35,774 bases of DNA from Bacteroidota bacterium (GCA_018267615.1 JAFDYD010000012.1:94854-130627), one strand, 5' to 3'. Counted from the stretch's first letter, positions 1 through 7,650 are shown. Notes: generated from the sequence alone by a model not told the origin. Translations and numbers: made by a program.

Positions 1-43
1 CCACATTTTCATATTTCCCACATTTCTCACATTTGTAAGCAAG

Positions 44-1156
44 TTACATCTTCATCATTTTTAAACAAACCGGATTCGGAATTTTAATCTGTCTCCCGGT
101 TGCTTTCAAAAGACCTGTTTGTTGATTGATGGAAAAGATCACTACATTATCCGACTGCTGGTTAGCTACCAAAAGAAAATGACCGCTTGGATCAATCATA
201 AAATTGCGAGGTGTTTGTCCCAGCACTGGTTGAAATCCTTTCAGCGTTAATTTTCCGTTTGCGTCGATCGCGTAAATAGTGATTGTGTTTTCATCGCCAC
301 GATTGGAAGCATATAAGAATTTTCCATTGGGGGAAATATGAATATCCGCACTTCCGAGCGCGCCTTTAAAATCGCTGGGGTGGCTGCTGATGCGTTGAAA
401 ATGTTTTAGCCCCCCAGTCGTATTCGTATAGCTAAATGCCTCCACGGTGCCTGACATTTCATCCAGCAGGTACGCATACGGTTTAGTTGGGTGGAAAACA
501 AAATGTCGCGGGCCACTACCGACTTCCACCGCTACCGTTGAATCTTTCGCGCCAGACAACGGTTCTTTTTTTGCGGGATTGAAATGATAGATAAATTCTT
601 TATCGAGTCCCAGGTCAGCGGAGAATAAAAAATGCTGATCAGCAGAAAATACTGCAGAATGCACATGCGGCCCATCTTGTCTTTCTTTATTAAATCCGCT
701 GCCCGTGTGTTGAATCAATTGTGCAAGCGGAGCCAGTGATCCATCTGCATTGATCGGTAATGCTGCAAGACTTCCACCCGTATAGTTCGCAACTACTGCC
801 CATTTATTTGTCTTATCTATCGAAATATAACATGGATCTGCGCCGCCGCTGGATTGCTTGTTGATAAAATGAAGACGACCCGTTCCGCGATCAAATTCAA
901 AAGCGCTCACTTCACCGATCTTTCCACTTTCGTTTACACTATATACATATTTCCCATTCGGAGCAATAGCCAGGTAAGATGGGTTTACCGCAGAAGCTGT
1001 GCTGAGCAGCGCCGCTTCGCCGGTAGATGTATTGAATTTATAAACATAAATGCCTTCGCTTTTTCCTGATGTGTAAGTGCCAACGAACATATAGTAGCTT
1101 TGGGCAAAACTGTTCAGGGAAATAAAAAGCACAAGTAGCAAGCCGGTGAATTTCAT
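44..1156 (-). CDS. secreted lactonase-fold (YbhE/6-phosphogluconolactonase family) beta-propeller protein
   Basis: About 370 aa. I start it at the ATG whose complement lies at 1154-1156, because it opens with a clean signal peptide (MKFTGLLLVLFISLNSFAQ). The longer reading frame upstream only translates an intergenic repeat. The body matches the lactonase family: it begins YMFVGTYT and contains repeated blade motifs such as YLAIAPNGKYVYSVNE, GPRHFVFHPTKPYAYLLDE and HISPNGKFLYASNRG, as expected of a seven-bladed propeller. Known members hydrolyse 6-phosphogluconolactone in the cytosol, but secreted Bacteroidetes paralogues probably act on other sugar lactones in the periplasm; the substrate here is unknown. 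It is divergent from the GH43 gene, with a heptad-built inverted repeat between the two starts. The family call is solid, the reaction is inferred. Confidence 0.88.
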   Translation of the reverse strand: MKFTGLLLVLFISLNSFAQSYYMFVGTYTSGKSEGIYVYKFNTSTGEAALLSTASAVNPSYLAIAPNGKYVYSVNESGKIGEVSAFEFDRGTGRLHFINKQSSGGADPCYISIDKTNKWAVVANYTGGSLAALPINADGSLAPLAQLIQHTGSGFNKERQDGPHVHSAVFSADQHFLFSADLGLDKEFIYHFNPAKKEPLSGAKDSTVAVEVGSGPRHFVFHPTKPYAYLLDEMSGTVEAFSYTNTTGGLKHFQRISSHPSDFKGALGSADIHISPNGKFLYASNRGDENTITIYAIDANGKLTLKGFQPVLGQTPRNFMIDPSGHFLLVANQQSDNVVIFSINQQTGLLKATGRQIKIPNPVCLKMMKM

Positions 1157-1204
1157 AAAAGGAAATTTGTGATAAAAGATATGCAATATAAGACATGGCA
1201 GTGG

Positions 1205-1328
1205 AAGACGCAAGGTGCGAGGTAAAAGGCACAAGGTACAAGGTACAAGAAACAAGGTACAATGAGCAAGAAATGTTGCCCCCTTGCACCTTGTACCTTG
1301 TGCCTTGTGCCTTGTTTCTTGTACCTTG
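1205..1328. repeat. intergenic inverted repeat 1, heptad arms (AAGGTAC units)
   Basis: Arms 1240-1262 and 1305-1327 pair at 22 of 23 positions. The left side reads as consecutive 7-mers (AAGGCAC, AAGGTAC, AAGGTAC, AAGAAAC, AAGGTAC), and the right side is the complement with GTGCCTT/GTACCTT units. It lies between two divergent starts. The units contain TACCTTG, which resembles a Bacteroidetes -7 box (TAnnTTTG) lacking one T. No T-tract follows, so a terminator role is not supported. Confidence 0.9.
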
Positions 1329-1348
1329 CTACTCCTTAATTGCCTGAT

Positions 1349-2362
1349 ATGAAAAAAAGATTTTTGCTGCTTGGACTTTTATCCGCTTCGTTTTTATTTT
1401 TACACGCACAACAAAATGCGATGATCAGGCCCGGCGAAATATGGAAGGATATAGATGGCAATCCGATCAACGCGCATGGAGGCGGTGTTTTGTTTCATAA
1501 CAACACGTACTATTGGTTTGGCGAGATCAAAAAAGGCAAAACATGGAGAGTGCCTGGTGTTACTTCCTGGGAAGATTATCGCGTCGATGCATCAGGGATT
1601 TCATGCTATTCCTCCAAAGATTTGCTGCATTGGAAATATGAAGGCATCGCATTATCTCCTGATAAAAAAAATAGTACAAGCGATATCCATTATACAAAAG
1701 TGATTGAACGCCCCAAAGTGATTTATAATGACAAGACAAAAAAATTTGTGATGTGGATGCATATCGATAAAGACGATTATGGTTATGCGCATGCTGGTGT
1801 AGCTATCAGTGATAAACCAGAGGGACCTTATCGTTACCTGGGAAGTGAGCAACCAAATGGACAGATGTCAAGAGACATGACGTTGTTCAAAGATGACGAT
1901 GGGAAAGCATATCACATTTATTCTTCCGAAAGCAATCAAACGATGCATATTTGTCTGTTGTCGGATGATTACCTGAAACCCACGGCTACGTATAAACGAA
2001 TATTGGTGAATGCGAATCGCGAAGCACCGGCGCTTTTTAAATACAAAGGAAAATACTATTTGATCACTTCGCTTTGTACCGGCTGGGATCCTAATAAAGC
2101 CTTGTACGCTGAAGCCGATCATCCGTTGGGTGAATGGAAGCAACTTGATAATCCATGTGTGGGACCGGATGCCGATATCACTTATCATGCACAAAGCACT
2201 TATGTATTACCGGTAGAAGGGAAGAACAACAGTTTTATTTTTATGGCCGACCGATGGAACAAGACCGATCTCGAAGATTCGAGATATATATGGCTGCCAC
2301 TTGTTTTTAAAGATAACAAACCGGTGATTGAATGGAAAGATCAATGGACGCCTGCGAAATAA
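1349..2362 (+). CDS. secreted GH43 glycosidase, exo-beta-1,3-galactanase-like (subfamily 24 type)
   Basis: About 337 aa. The ATG at 1349 is preferred over the TTG at 1340 because it begins a good signal peptide (MKKRFLLLGLLSASFLFLHA). The start of the mature protein, IWKDIDGNPINAHGGG, and later blocks SRDMTLFKDDDGKAYHIYSS and YYLITSLCTGWDPN are typical of GH43 galactan 1,3-beta-galactosidases. Candidate active-site residues are E120 (IERP), E225 (REAPA) and Q282 (HAQST). Their spacing matches, as I recall it, the two glutamates and the glutamine of the fungal enzyme Pc1,3Gal43A, which uses Gln instead of a general-base carboxylate. The protein should be periplasmic or exported and act on arabinogalactan side chains. 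No susC/susD pair is in the window, so this is not a classical PUL. GH43 family assignment is strong; substrate moderate. Confidence 0.88.
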   Translation: MKKRFLLLGLLSASFLFLHAQQNAMIRPGEIWKDIDGNPINAHGGGVLFHNNTYYWFGEIKKGKTWRVPGVTSWEDYRVDASGISCYSSKDLLHWKYEGIALSPDKKNSTSDIHYTKVIERPKVIYNDKTKKFVMWMHIDKDDYGYAHAGVAISDKPEGPYRYLGSEQPNGQMSRDMTLFKDDDGKAYHIYSSESNQTMHICLLSDDYLKPTATYKRILVNANREAPALFKYKGKYYLITSLCTGWDPNKALYAEADHPLGEWKQLDNPCVGPDADITYHAQSTYVLPVEGKNNSFIFMADRWNKTDLEDSRYIWLPLVFKDNKPVIEWKDQWTPAK

Positions 2363-2381
2363 AAACATCAAACAAAAAATA

Positions 2382-2404
2382 AAGGGCTGGCAAAGCCAAC
2401 CCTT
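2382..2404 (-). terminator. intrinsic terminator of the cold-shock gene, in a convergent spacer
   Basis: Stem AAGGG-TGGC / GCCA-CCCTT with one bulged base on each side and an AAA loop. Read on the minus strand it is followed by TTTATTTTTTG (plus-strand positions about 2371-2381), a good T-tract. On the plus strand only A residues follow, so it mainly serves the minus-strand gene. Confidence 0.75.
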
Positions 2405-2428
2405 AAAAAATGTTGTAAAAAGATCGAT

Positions 2429-2632
2429 CTAAGAGATCAGTTTAACATTTACTGCATTTGGGCCCTTTTTGCCGGCCTGTACATCAAATTCCACACGATC
2501 GTTTTCTTTGACTTTGTCAATCAAACCGCTTGCATGTACAAAAGTTTCTTTGCCAGTATCATCGTGCTTAATAAAGCCGAATCCCTTGTCAACATTAAAA
2601 AACTTTACGGTACCCGTTGTTTTTGTGCTCAT
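2429..2632 (-). CDS. cold-shock domain protein (CspA family)
   Basis: A 67-residue single cold-shock domain, the full usual length. RNP1 is seen as GFGFI and RNP2 as TFVHAS; the start MSTKTTGTVKFFN is a standard Csp N-terminus. The family binds single-stranded nucleic acid and melts RNA structure in the cytoplasm. It is convergent with the GH43 gene across a terminator and divergent from the deacetylase gene. A TATCTTGC box on the minus strand (2661-2668) is a plausible -7 element, giving a leader of roughly 20-25 nt. The name Csp does not imply that this copy is cold-inducible. Confidence 0.96.
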   Translation of the reverse strand: MSTKTTGTVKFFNVDKGFGFIKHDDTGKETFVHASGLIDKVKENDRVEFDVQAGKKGPNAVNVKLIS

Positions 2633-2660
2633 TGTAAATTGTATTGGTAATAAATTGGCT

Positions 2661-2818
2661 GCAAGATACGGAATTAGTTGAAAGGTTGATTGCTTGATAG
2701 TCGATTAGTCAATAAGTCGAATTGTCTGACTGACTACTTGTAATAAAAGTAAGAACCAGGGTAAAAAAACGGGAGCAACCTTTCAGCTAATTAACCTCTC
2801 AACTAATCCATATCTTCG
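2661..2818. repeat. intergenic inverted repeat 2 with outward promoter-like ends
   Basis: Arm 2674-2688 pairs with 2776-2790 at 14 of 15 bases. A second register pairs about 2671-2689 with 2791-2808. Read outward, both ends carry the same string: CAACCTTTCAACTAATTCC then TATCTTGC on the minus strand, and TAACCTCTCAACTAATCCA then TATCTTCG (2811-2818) on the plus strand. Both divergent genes therefore have near-identical putative promoter modules in mirror image. Octad units (GATTAGTC, AATAAGTC) fill the centre. Arm pairing is seen directly; promoter function is inferred. Confidence 0.8.
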
Positions 2819-2829
2819 CGCAAAAAAAA

Positions 2830-3681
2830 GTGAAGAACCCAACGATTTTATCCGCACTCTTTAGCAGCATTGTATTGATGGCTTGTCAATCGCCACAGGA
2901 TGCAAAATCAACTGCAGCCAAAACAGACAGCGTACAGAAAAACGATCAAACAAAAATTGTTACAGCCGATACGGTTGTACCTCCTGCTTCAGTCATTTTA
3001 AAAAGAAAAGAGATACCGATTTTATGTTATCACCAGATCCGCGACTGGAGGCCCACGGATTCAAAAACTTCCCGCGCTTATATCGTGCCCGTAGCTGCTT
3101 TTCAGGCGCAGATAAAAATGCTGGCTGATAGCGGATATCATACGATTCTCCCGGAAGAATTGTATGCATACCTCACCAAAGGAACTGCGCTTCCTGAAAA
3201 ATCGATATTGCTCACATATGATGATACCGATCTCGATCAATATACAGTCGCACTACCCGAGATGAAGAAATATGGATTCAAAGGTGTATTTTTTATTATG
3301 ACAGTATCGCTCGGCAGACCACATTACATGAGCAAAGAACAAGTGAAGGATTTGTCTGACCAGGGTCATGCGATCGGTTCGCATACATGGGATCATCACA
3401 ACGTAAAAAAATACCAGGGCAATGATTGGGTGATACAAATCGATAAGCCTACCAAACAGCTGGAGACTATTACGGGCAAGCCTATGCGCTTTTTTGCATA
3501 TCCGTTTGGATTGTGGAATAAACAGGCGATACCGGAATTGAAGAAGAGAGGTTTTGTGGCTGCATTCCAGTTAAATGAAAAAAGAGACGAAAACGATCCG
3601 TTATTTACGATCCGCCGCATCATCGTTCCCGGCTCATGGAGCCCGGCGGCGTTGAGTCAGGCGATCAAAAGGGATTTTTAA
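2830..3681 (+). CDS. lipoprotein polysaccharide deacetylase (NodB/CE4 fold)
   Basis: 283 aa with a GTG start at 2830; no ATG precedes the signal sequence, which ends in the lipobox LMAC (Cys19). After a Thr/Asp/Lys-rich linker the catalytic domain begins at EIPILCYHQIRD. NodB motifs are visible: LTYDDTD (usually TFDDG), GSHTWDH (the two metal-binding His) and FAYPFG. The family removes N- or O-acetyl groups from polysaccharides using a divalent metal; the lipobox places it on a membrane facing the periplasm or surface. Motif 1 has Tyr for Phe and Thr for Gly, as in various divergent members, but the two Asp and both His are kept, so activity is plausible. Substrate unknown. Confidence 0.9.
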   Translation: MKNPTILSALFSSIVLMACQSPQDAKSTAAKTDSVQKNDQTKIVTADTVVPPASVILKRKEIPILCYHQIRDWRPTDSKTSRAYIVPVAAFQAQIKMLADSGYHTILPEELYAYLTKGTALPEKSILLTYDDTDLDQYTVALPEMKKYGFKGVFFIMTVSLGRPHYMSKEQVKDLSDQGHAIGSHTWDHHNVKKYQGNDWVIQIDKPTKQLETITGKPMRFFAYPFGLWNKQAIPELKKRGFVAAFQLNEKRDENDPLFTIRRIIVPGSWSPAALSQAIKRDF

Positions 3682-3697
3682 AGATCAGTGAGGTGGA

Positions 3698-3782
3698 CGT
3701 GAAACGTGAGACGTGAAATGGAAGCCCTTCAATATTGAGACTTGACATTTGACGCTTAGAATTTCACGGCTCACGTTTCACG
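3698..3782. repeat. intergenic inverted repeat 3, heptad arms (ACGTGAA units)
   Basis: Arms 3698-3719 and 3761-3782 match at 21 of 22 positions. The left arm consists of 7-mers ACGTGAA, ACGTGAG, ACGTGAA. It lies between two co-directional plus-strand genes. The ACGTGA/TCACGT core is internally near-palindromic. No T-tract follows. Confidence 0.9.
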
Positions 3783-3822
3783 TCTCACGATCGATTATCA
3801 TCACCAAATAAATTTTTTCGAA

Positions 3823-4401
3823 ATGTTCAATCCAGAAGAAATCAATTCACTCATCCGCTCAAGAAGAAGTGTTTTCGCAGATCAATATGTACCCGGGAAA
3901 AAAATACCCGACGAAATCATTCAGCAATTATTGGAGAACGCCAATTGTGCACCAACGCATAAATTAACCGAACCCTGGCGCTTTACCATTTTTACAGGAG
4001 AAGGATTGAAGAAATTCGCGGAGTTCCAATCCGAACTCTATAAGAAAAATGCCGGCGACAAATTCAAACAGGATAAATATGGGAAACTCGCTACAACACC
4101 CTTGCTGTGTTCGCATATCATTGCAATTGGTATGAAAAGAAATGTTTCTGTTCCCGAAATGGAAGAAATTGCTGCTGTTGCCTGTGCGGTTGAGAATATG
4201 TATTTGTCAACGGTAGCTTATGGAATCGGAGGTTATTGGAGCACCGGCGGTGTTACATACGACGAAGAAGCAAAATCATTTTTTGGTTTGCAGGGAGATG
4301 ATCGGCTGATGGGTTTCTTTTACCTCGGTTATATCCAAACTCCATCGGTGAAGAGCATGAGACGACCCATTAACGAAAAAATTACATGGATCAGGGAATA
4401 A
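3823..4401 (+). CDS. nitroreductase-family FMN oxidoreductase
   Basis: 192 aa, the usual size for the compact YdjA-like nitroreductases. The N-terminal SLIRSRRSV (FMN phosphate contacts), NCAPTHKLTEPWRF, the central AAVACAVENMYLSTVAYGIG helix and the C-terminal LMGFFYLGYIQ strand fit the family. These cytosolic flavoenzymes use NAD(P)H to reduce nitro, quinone or enone compounds; the natural substrate cannot be told. The gene stands alone between two heterologous neighbours. Confidence 0.92.
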   Translation: MFNPEEINSLIRSRRSVFADQYVPGKKIPDEIIQQLLENANCAPTHKLTEPWRFTIFTGEGLKKFAEFQSELYKKNAGDKFKQDKYGKLATTPLLCSHIIAIGMKRNVSVPEMEEIAAVACAVENMYLSTVAYGIGGYWSTGGVTYDEEAKSFFGLQGDDRLMGFFYLGYIQTPSVKSMRRPINEKITWIRE

Positions 4402-4491
4402 TTCTTCATTCGACTTGGTGCGGGTTATAAAATTGATTTAACTTGTAACGCTATTTAAAGTTCTGATTCGTTAAAATTTAAATATTCAATC

Positions 4492-5019
4492 ATGCCAACA
4501 AAAATTTTCGTCGCTGCTGCATTGTTATTGGGAATGATCGCCTGCAATAACTCTACAGACAGTTCTTCTACTACCACAACAGACACAGCAGCGGCTGCTG
4601 CAAAAACAGACAGTTCAAGTCATGAAGCCATGCATCATGATACTGCCGCCGCTAATATCACACCTTTGCCTGCAGTACCTGCCGATGCAAAAGTTTTTTT
4701 CAAGAATTTGAAAGAAGGAGCTAGTGTAAAGTCTCCTGTTAAGGTTGAGTTTGGTGTTTCCGGAATTAAGTTGGATACAGCCGGACCAATCGTTGCTGGT
4801 TCCGGGCATCATCATTTGTTGGTTGATGCAGAAGATTCAATTCCTGCCGGCACTGTAGTTAAGAAAGACAGCACGCATCTTCATTTCGGAAAAGCACAAA
4901 CAGGAACCGAAGTAACGCTGGCACCTGGCAAACATAAATTGACATTGCAGTATGCCGATGGCATCCATCGTTCTTATGGTGCACAGCTTTCAAAGACTGT
5001 CAACATCACCGTAAAATAA
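4492..5019 (+). CDS. DUF4399 domain lipoprotein
   Basis: 175 aa. Signal peptide ends in the lipobox MIAC (Cys18), followed by a Ser/Thr/Asp/Ala-rich linker of about 40 residues. The C-terminal domain has VFFKNLKEGASVKSPVKVEF, GHHHLLVD, HLHFGKAQTGTEVTL and PGKHKLTLQYADGIH, the recognisable DUF4399 pattern with a conserved His cluster. The domain is found in many periplasmic proteins without established function; the histidines suggest metal binding, which is inference. It ends shortly before a strong terminator, so it is probably a single-gene unit. Confidence 0.9.
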   Translation: MPTKIFVAAALLLGMIACNNSTDSSSTTTTDTAAAAAKTDSSSHEAMHHDTAAANITPLPAVPADAKVFFKNLKEGASVKSPVKVEFGVSGIKLDTAGPIVAGSGHHHLLVDAEDSIPAGTVVKKDSTHLHFGKAQTGTEVTLAPGKHKLTLQYADGIHRSYGAQLSKTVNITVK

Positions 5020-5038
5020 TTTCAATGATTTTTTTGGA

Positions 5039-5067
5039 AACCTGCTTCTTGATGAAGCAGGTTTTTT
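5039..5067 (+). terminator. rho-independent terminator of the DUF4399 gene
   Basis: Perfect 10-bp stem AACCTGCTTC / GAAGCAGGTT with a 5-nt loop, followed directly by TTTT then ATTTT. It is an ordinary GC-containing hairpin plus T-tract, useful as a contrast with the long heptad palindromes elsewhere. Confidence 0.93.
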
Positions 5068-5164
5068 ATTTTCCGGAGTTCAAACCTAACGCGGACATAT
5101 AACCGACATTTGGCTTGCAATTTTTAAACTGGCTGTTATCCAAAAATCCATCCAATGCTTTTTT
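5067..5164 (-). pseudogene. duplicate of the last 98 bp of the GH5 gene, including its stop codon
   Basis: This 98-bp stretch matches 5503-5600 (inside the GH5 gene) at a constant offset of 436 bp with four substitutions by my count. Read on the minus strand it encodes the same tail, ending GYMSALGLNSGK-stop against GYISALGLNAGK-stop in the intact gene. Nothing recognisable of the GH5 gene continues on its 5' side, where sequence switches abruptly at 5165. It is either the remnant of a tandem copy or a target duplication made by an insertion. Confidence 0.9.
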
Positions 5165-5170
5165 CTGTCA

Positions 5171-5229
5171 CCGAGGAGTCACCGCCACGCGAATTTGCAC
5201 CTAAATATTGCTGCCGCGGGACTCCTCGG
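5171..5229 (+). repeat. 59-bp palindromic element A, termini CCGAGGAGTC...GACTCCTCGG
   Basis: Perfect 10-bp terminal inverted repeats bound a 39-bp core. Its first 26 bases match the reverse complement of element B at 24 positions, and the last 13 match as well; the middle has diverged. This looks like a dispersed repeat family of REP or miniature-element type. Confidence 0.8.
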
Positions 5230-5379
5230 ACAGCGATCCGCCAGGCTAATCAGTCGGATTAATGTGGCATAGTTCTATATGATTTGTCAGATAATACTTT
5301 TAGACTTTCTGAAGATTTTAGATTTTGCGGAGGTGTGCAGATATTCAATAAGGCTCTCTTCGAGATTTGTAGTCACTGA

Positions 5380-5439
5380 CCGAGGAGTCCCGCAATTACA
5401 CCTTGATACTTCTAAATTCGTATGGCGGTGACTCCTCGG
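5380..5439 (-). repeat. 60-bp palindromic element B, inverted copy of element A
   Basis: Same perfect 10-bp termini as element A. The conserved GGCGGTGACTCCTCGG end is here on the right, so the element lies in the opposite orientation. The A/B pair could itself fold into a large outer stem with a loop of about 150 nt. Confidence 0.8.
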
Positions 5440-5501
5440 GGACTGAAAGATTGCTACTGGTACCGGAGTAGGAAATGCGTATGCGAAATCTCTCTTGCGA
5501 A

Positions 5502-6725
5502 TTATTTCCCGGCGTTCAAACCTAACGCAGAGATATAACCGACATTTGGCTTGCAATTTTTAAACTGGCTGTTATCCAAAAATCCATCCAATGCTTTTTT
5601 TACGGCGTTAATATCTTTTGGACGGAATTTGCGGATGGCTTCGAAATTGACCTTTGCCGTATCTGCATACAAAATAATTTCCTGGTATCCAACAGGAGTA
5701 TCGAATGTGATAATTCCTGCTGTATTGTTCATTTTCTTGTACGGCCAATAATGCCAGCCGATATTGTTTTGCTCAAGTAATTTCCGGAAATCCATCACCC
5801 AACTATCGTTGTTCTCGCCTGTTTCTCCACAATAAATCGGCACGTTGTATTTATTCCTGAAATCAATATACTCCTGTATCACTTCCTGTTTTACCGGTGT
5901 CCAATACTTATGAAAAGTATATACGGCTTGTTTATCAAAAGGCTGACCGAAAATTTTAAAATTAGAATCCCACTGCGCACCACCGAGGAAAACAATATGA
6001 TTTGGATCTACTTCGCGTACAGCAGCAACAATTTTTTTATAAACAGGTTCTAGCAGCGGATTAAAATGGCTCGCATCAAAATAATGTGCAATGGGTTCGT
6101 TCAGCAAATCATATCCGATGATGATCGTTTCATTTTTATAATGTGCCGCAATTTCTTTCCATATCTGTGCAGCAAGGTCCTGGCTTTTTTCATTATCAAA
6201 TAAAAACGGGTATCCATCACCGTCATCAATATTATCGCCTGTTTGTCCACCGGGTGCGCAATGCATATCCAATAAAGCATATAAATTTTCTTTTTTGCAC
6301 CAGCCGATCAGGCGGTCGAGAAGCGCGAATGCTCTTGCTTTCCCATGGCCGCCAAGATAAGTATCTTCAGTAAACAACCTGTAATTAAAAGGCACACGGA
6401 TCGAATTCATGCCGGTGCTTTTCAGGTAGTGGATATCTGCTTCGGTGACATAACTGTCAAGATATTTTTCCCAGAATGCATTTGCTTCGTCCGGACCGAT
6501 CAATTCATTAAGAGTTTGCTGGATAAGTCTTGGCGAATTCGTGTTTGTAAATTTGAACATATATCCCTCGGGTACGAGCCAATTTCCGAGGTTGGTGCCT
6601 TTCATGAGGAAATTTTTTCCATCGGGACCGATAATGTCTTTACCACTTACATGTATAAACTGCGACTGTGCCTGCACGTTAGTGCAAATAGAAAACACTA
6701 AAAGGATGGTGAATATTTTTTTCAT
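5502..6725 (-). CDS. secreted GH5 endoglucanase/exo-beta-glucanase-like glycosidase
   Basis: 407 aa. The start at 6725 gives a signal peptide (MKKIFTILLVFSICTNVQAQ); upstream in-frame codons are intergenic. GH5 landmarks: MKGTNLGNWL near residue 41, MNSIRVPFNY at 106-115, DMHCAPGGQ at 153-161, the acid/base Glu210 in LLNEP, HKYW near 272, and the nucleophile Glu301 in CGETGEN. The (GxN)LGNWL start is shared with exo-beta-1,3-glucanases and some cellulases, so a beta-1,3/1,4-glucan substrate is likely but unresolved. Residues 365-407 extend past the barrel; their DNA is what is duplicated at 5067-5164. A DUF1349 gene lies upstream on the same strand, separated by an inverted repeat. Confidence 0.93.
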   Translation of the reverse strand: MKKIFTILLVFSICTNVQAQSQFIHVSGKDIIGPDGKNFLMKGTNLGNWLVPEGYMFKFTNTNSPRLIQQTLNELIGPDEANAFWEKYLDSYVTEADIHYLKSTGMNSIRVPFNYRLFTEDTYLGGHGKARAFALLDRLIGWCKKENLYALLDMHCAPGGQTGDNIDDGDGYPFLFDNEKSQDLAAQIWKEIAAHYKNETIIIGYDLLNEPIAHYFDASHFNPLLEPVYKKIVAAVREVDPNHIVFLGGAQWDSNFKIFGQPFDKQAVYTFHKYWTPVKQEVIQEYIDFRNKYNVPIYCGETGENNDSWVMDFRKLLEQNNIGWHYWPYKKMNNTAGIITFDTPVGYQEIILYADTAKVNFEAIRKFRPKDINAVKKALDGFLDNSQFKNCKPNVGYISALGLNAGK

Positions 6726-6866
6726 ACAAAAAAGTCTGAACTGGGATTTATGAGATGCTGATGATATTTGGGATAAAGTGAAAATAATTAAACTCAAATT
6801 TATCCCAATTATTTCAAACATCCCATATATCATAGCCCAGATAATATGTCAGTTTGAAAATTCAGG

Positions 6867-6954
6867 ATATTTCTCGCAGAGCACGCAGAGAAAAAGAGTG
6901 CGCAGAGAGATTCCTCTGTGCACTCTTTTTCTCTGCGTGCTATGCGCGAAATAT
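6867..6954. repeat. intergenic inverted repeat 4, 41-bp arms
   Basis: Arms 6867-6907 and 6914-6954 match at 38 of 41 positions around a 6-nt loop. The units are 8-9 bp (CGCAGAG, CACGCAGAG, AAAAAGAG, TGCGCAGAG). The right arm ends 10 bp before the DUF1349 gene's stop codon. Between two co-directional minus-strand genes. Confidence 0.92.
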
Positions 6955-6964
6955 TTTTGGAAGA

Positions 6965-7621
6965 TCACTCGCCATTTCTAATATCCTTCAATTTCTTCTT
7001 CGAATAAGCAATTTGAGAAAATACTGTTTTGCATGTTTTGCCCGTAGGAGACTGAGAAGAAAATCCAACGCGGATCTCTTTTTTTGTATTAAGCAAAAAA
7101 TAGCGGGCCATGTGCCAATATTTTCCGTTCGTAGAATAGTGAAACGCGAAAATATTATTTCCCAAACCTGCGACCCGGAAATAAACCTTGTTGCCATTAA
7201 TAGGAACATGATTGCAATCATCCGACAGTCCGTTATTCACCACTGAAACAACATAAGGTTTTTTCTGAGGTGAATATTCAAAACAAAGTTTTGCCCATGC
7301 GTCGTCGCCCGCGTAAACTACCAAAACGGCTGCATCAAAATCTGTTTTGAAGCTCACTTCTGCATTGGCGGATAATATAAATGTTTCGTCAGGTTTAAAT
7401 ATAGCCTTGGGAGAATTCACAACGGAGTATGCATGTTGCGGGTCCAGAAAAAGATCCGTTTTTTCTCCCGCGACAATCGTGAATTTGTTGAACTCATATT
7501 TCCATTTCGCGGGGCTGTTTGTCCATGAAAGCTTGTAAGGAATATTACCAATTGCAAACGATCCCTGCGTCTGCGCATCGCAGTTAGCCGATATGAATAA
7601 TAGGATGATGAAGTATTTCAT
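6965..7621 (-). CDS. secreted DUF1349 (concanavalin A-like) protein
   Basis: 218 aa with a signal peptide ending near CDAQ (MKYFIILLFISANCDAQ). Core blocks FKTDFDAAVLVVYAGDDAWA, KLCFEYSPQKKPYVVSVVNN and GLSDDCNH are the hallmark of DUF1349, a beta-sandwich of ConA-like lectin/glucanase fold; the yeast member has been called regulator of enolase. In secreted Bacteroidetes proteins it often sits next to glycosidases and may bind or act on carbohydrate, which fits the GH5 neighbour. No catalytic residues can be named. Confidence 0.9.
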   Translation of the reverse strand: MKYFIILLFISANCDAQTQGSFAIGNIPYKLSWTNSPAKWKYEFNKFTIVAGEKTDLFLDPQHAYSVVNSPKAIFKPDETFILSANAEVSFKTDFDAAVLVVYAGDDAWAKLCFEYSPQKKPYVVSVVNNGLSDDCNHVPINGNKVYFRVAGLGNNIFAFHYSTNGKYWHMARYFLLNTKKEIRVGFSSQSPTGKTCKTVFSQIAYSKKKLKDIRNGE

Positions 7622-7650
7622 ATGATTGATGATTTAAACGTTAGATGGGT

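Larger units (their letters stand above)
5165..5502. mobile_element. 338-bp insertion-like module between the two GH5 tail copies
   Basis: This gene-free block is flanked by the 98-bp direct repeat. It holds two CCGAGGAGTC-bounded elements in inverted orientation (5171-5229 and 5380-5439) and about 150 bp of unmatched AT-richer sequence between them. The only open frame across it runs into the GH5 tail antiphase and has no family features. The geometry resembles an integrative element inserted at a gene's 3' end that duplicates that end, but there is no integrase or transposase. It could be a non-autonomous element or an excision scar. Confidence 0.5.

Noticed and set aside
1157..1289. Upstream extension of the lactonase frame and a second minus-strand frame over the repeat
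   Set aside because: Both only translate the AAGGTAC/TACCTTG heptads; the signal peptide starts at 1156.
5287..5501. Open frame of about 89 codons across the insertion-like module
   Set aside because: It runs out of phase into the GH5 tail, has no family features and covers a repeat element.
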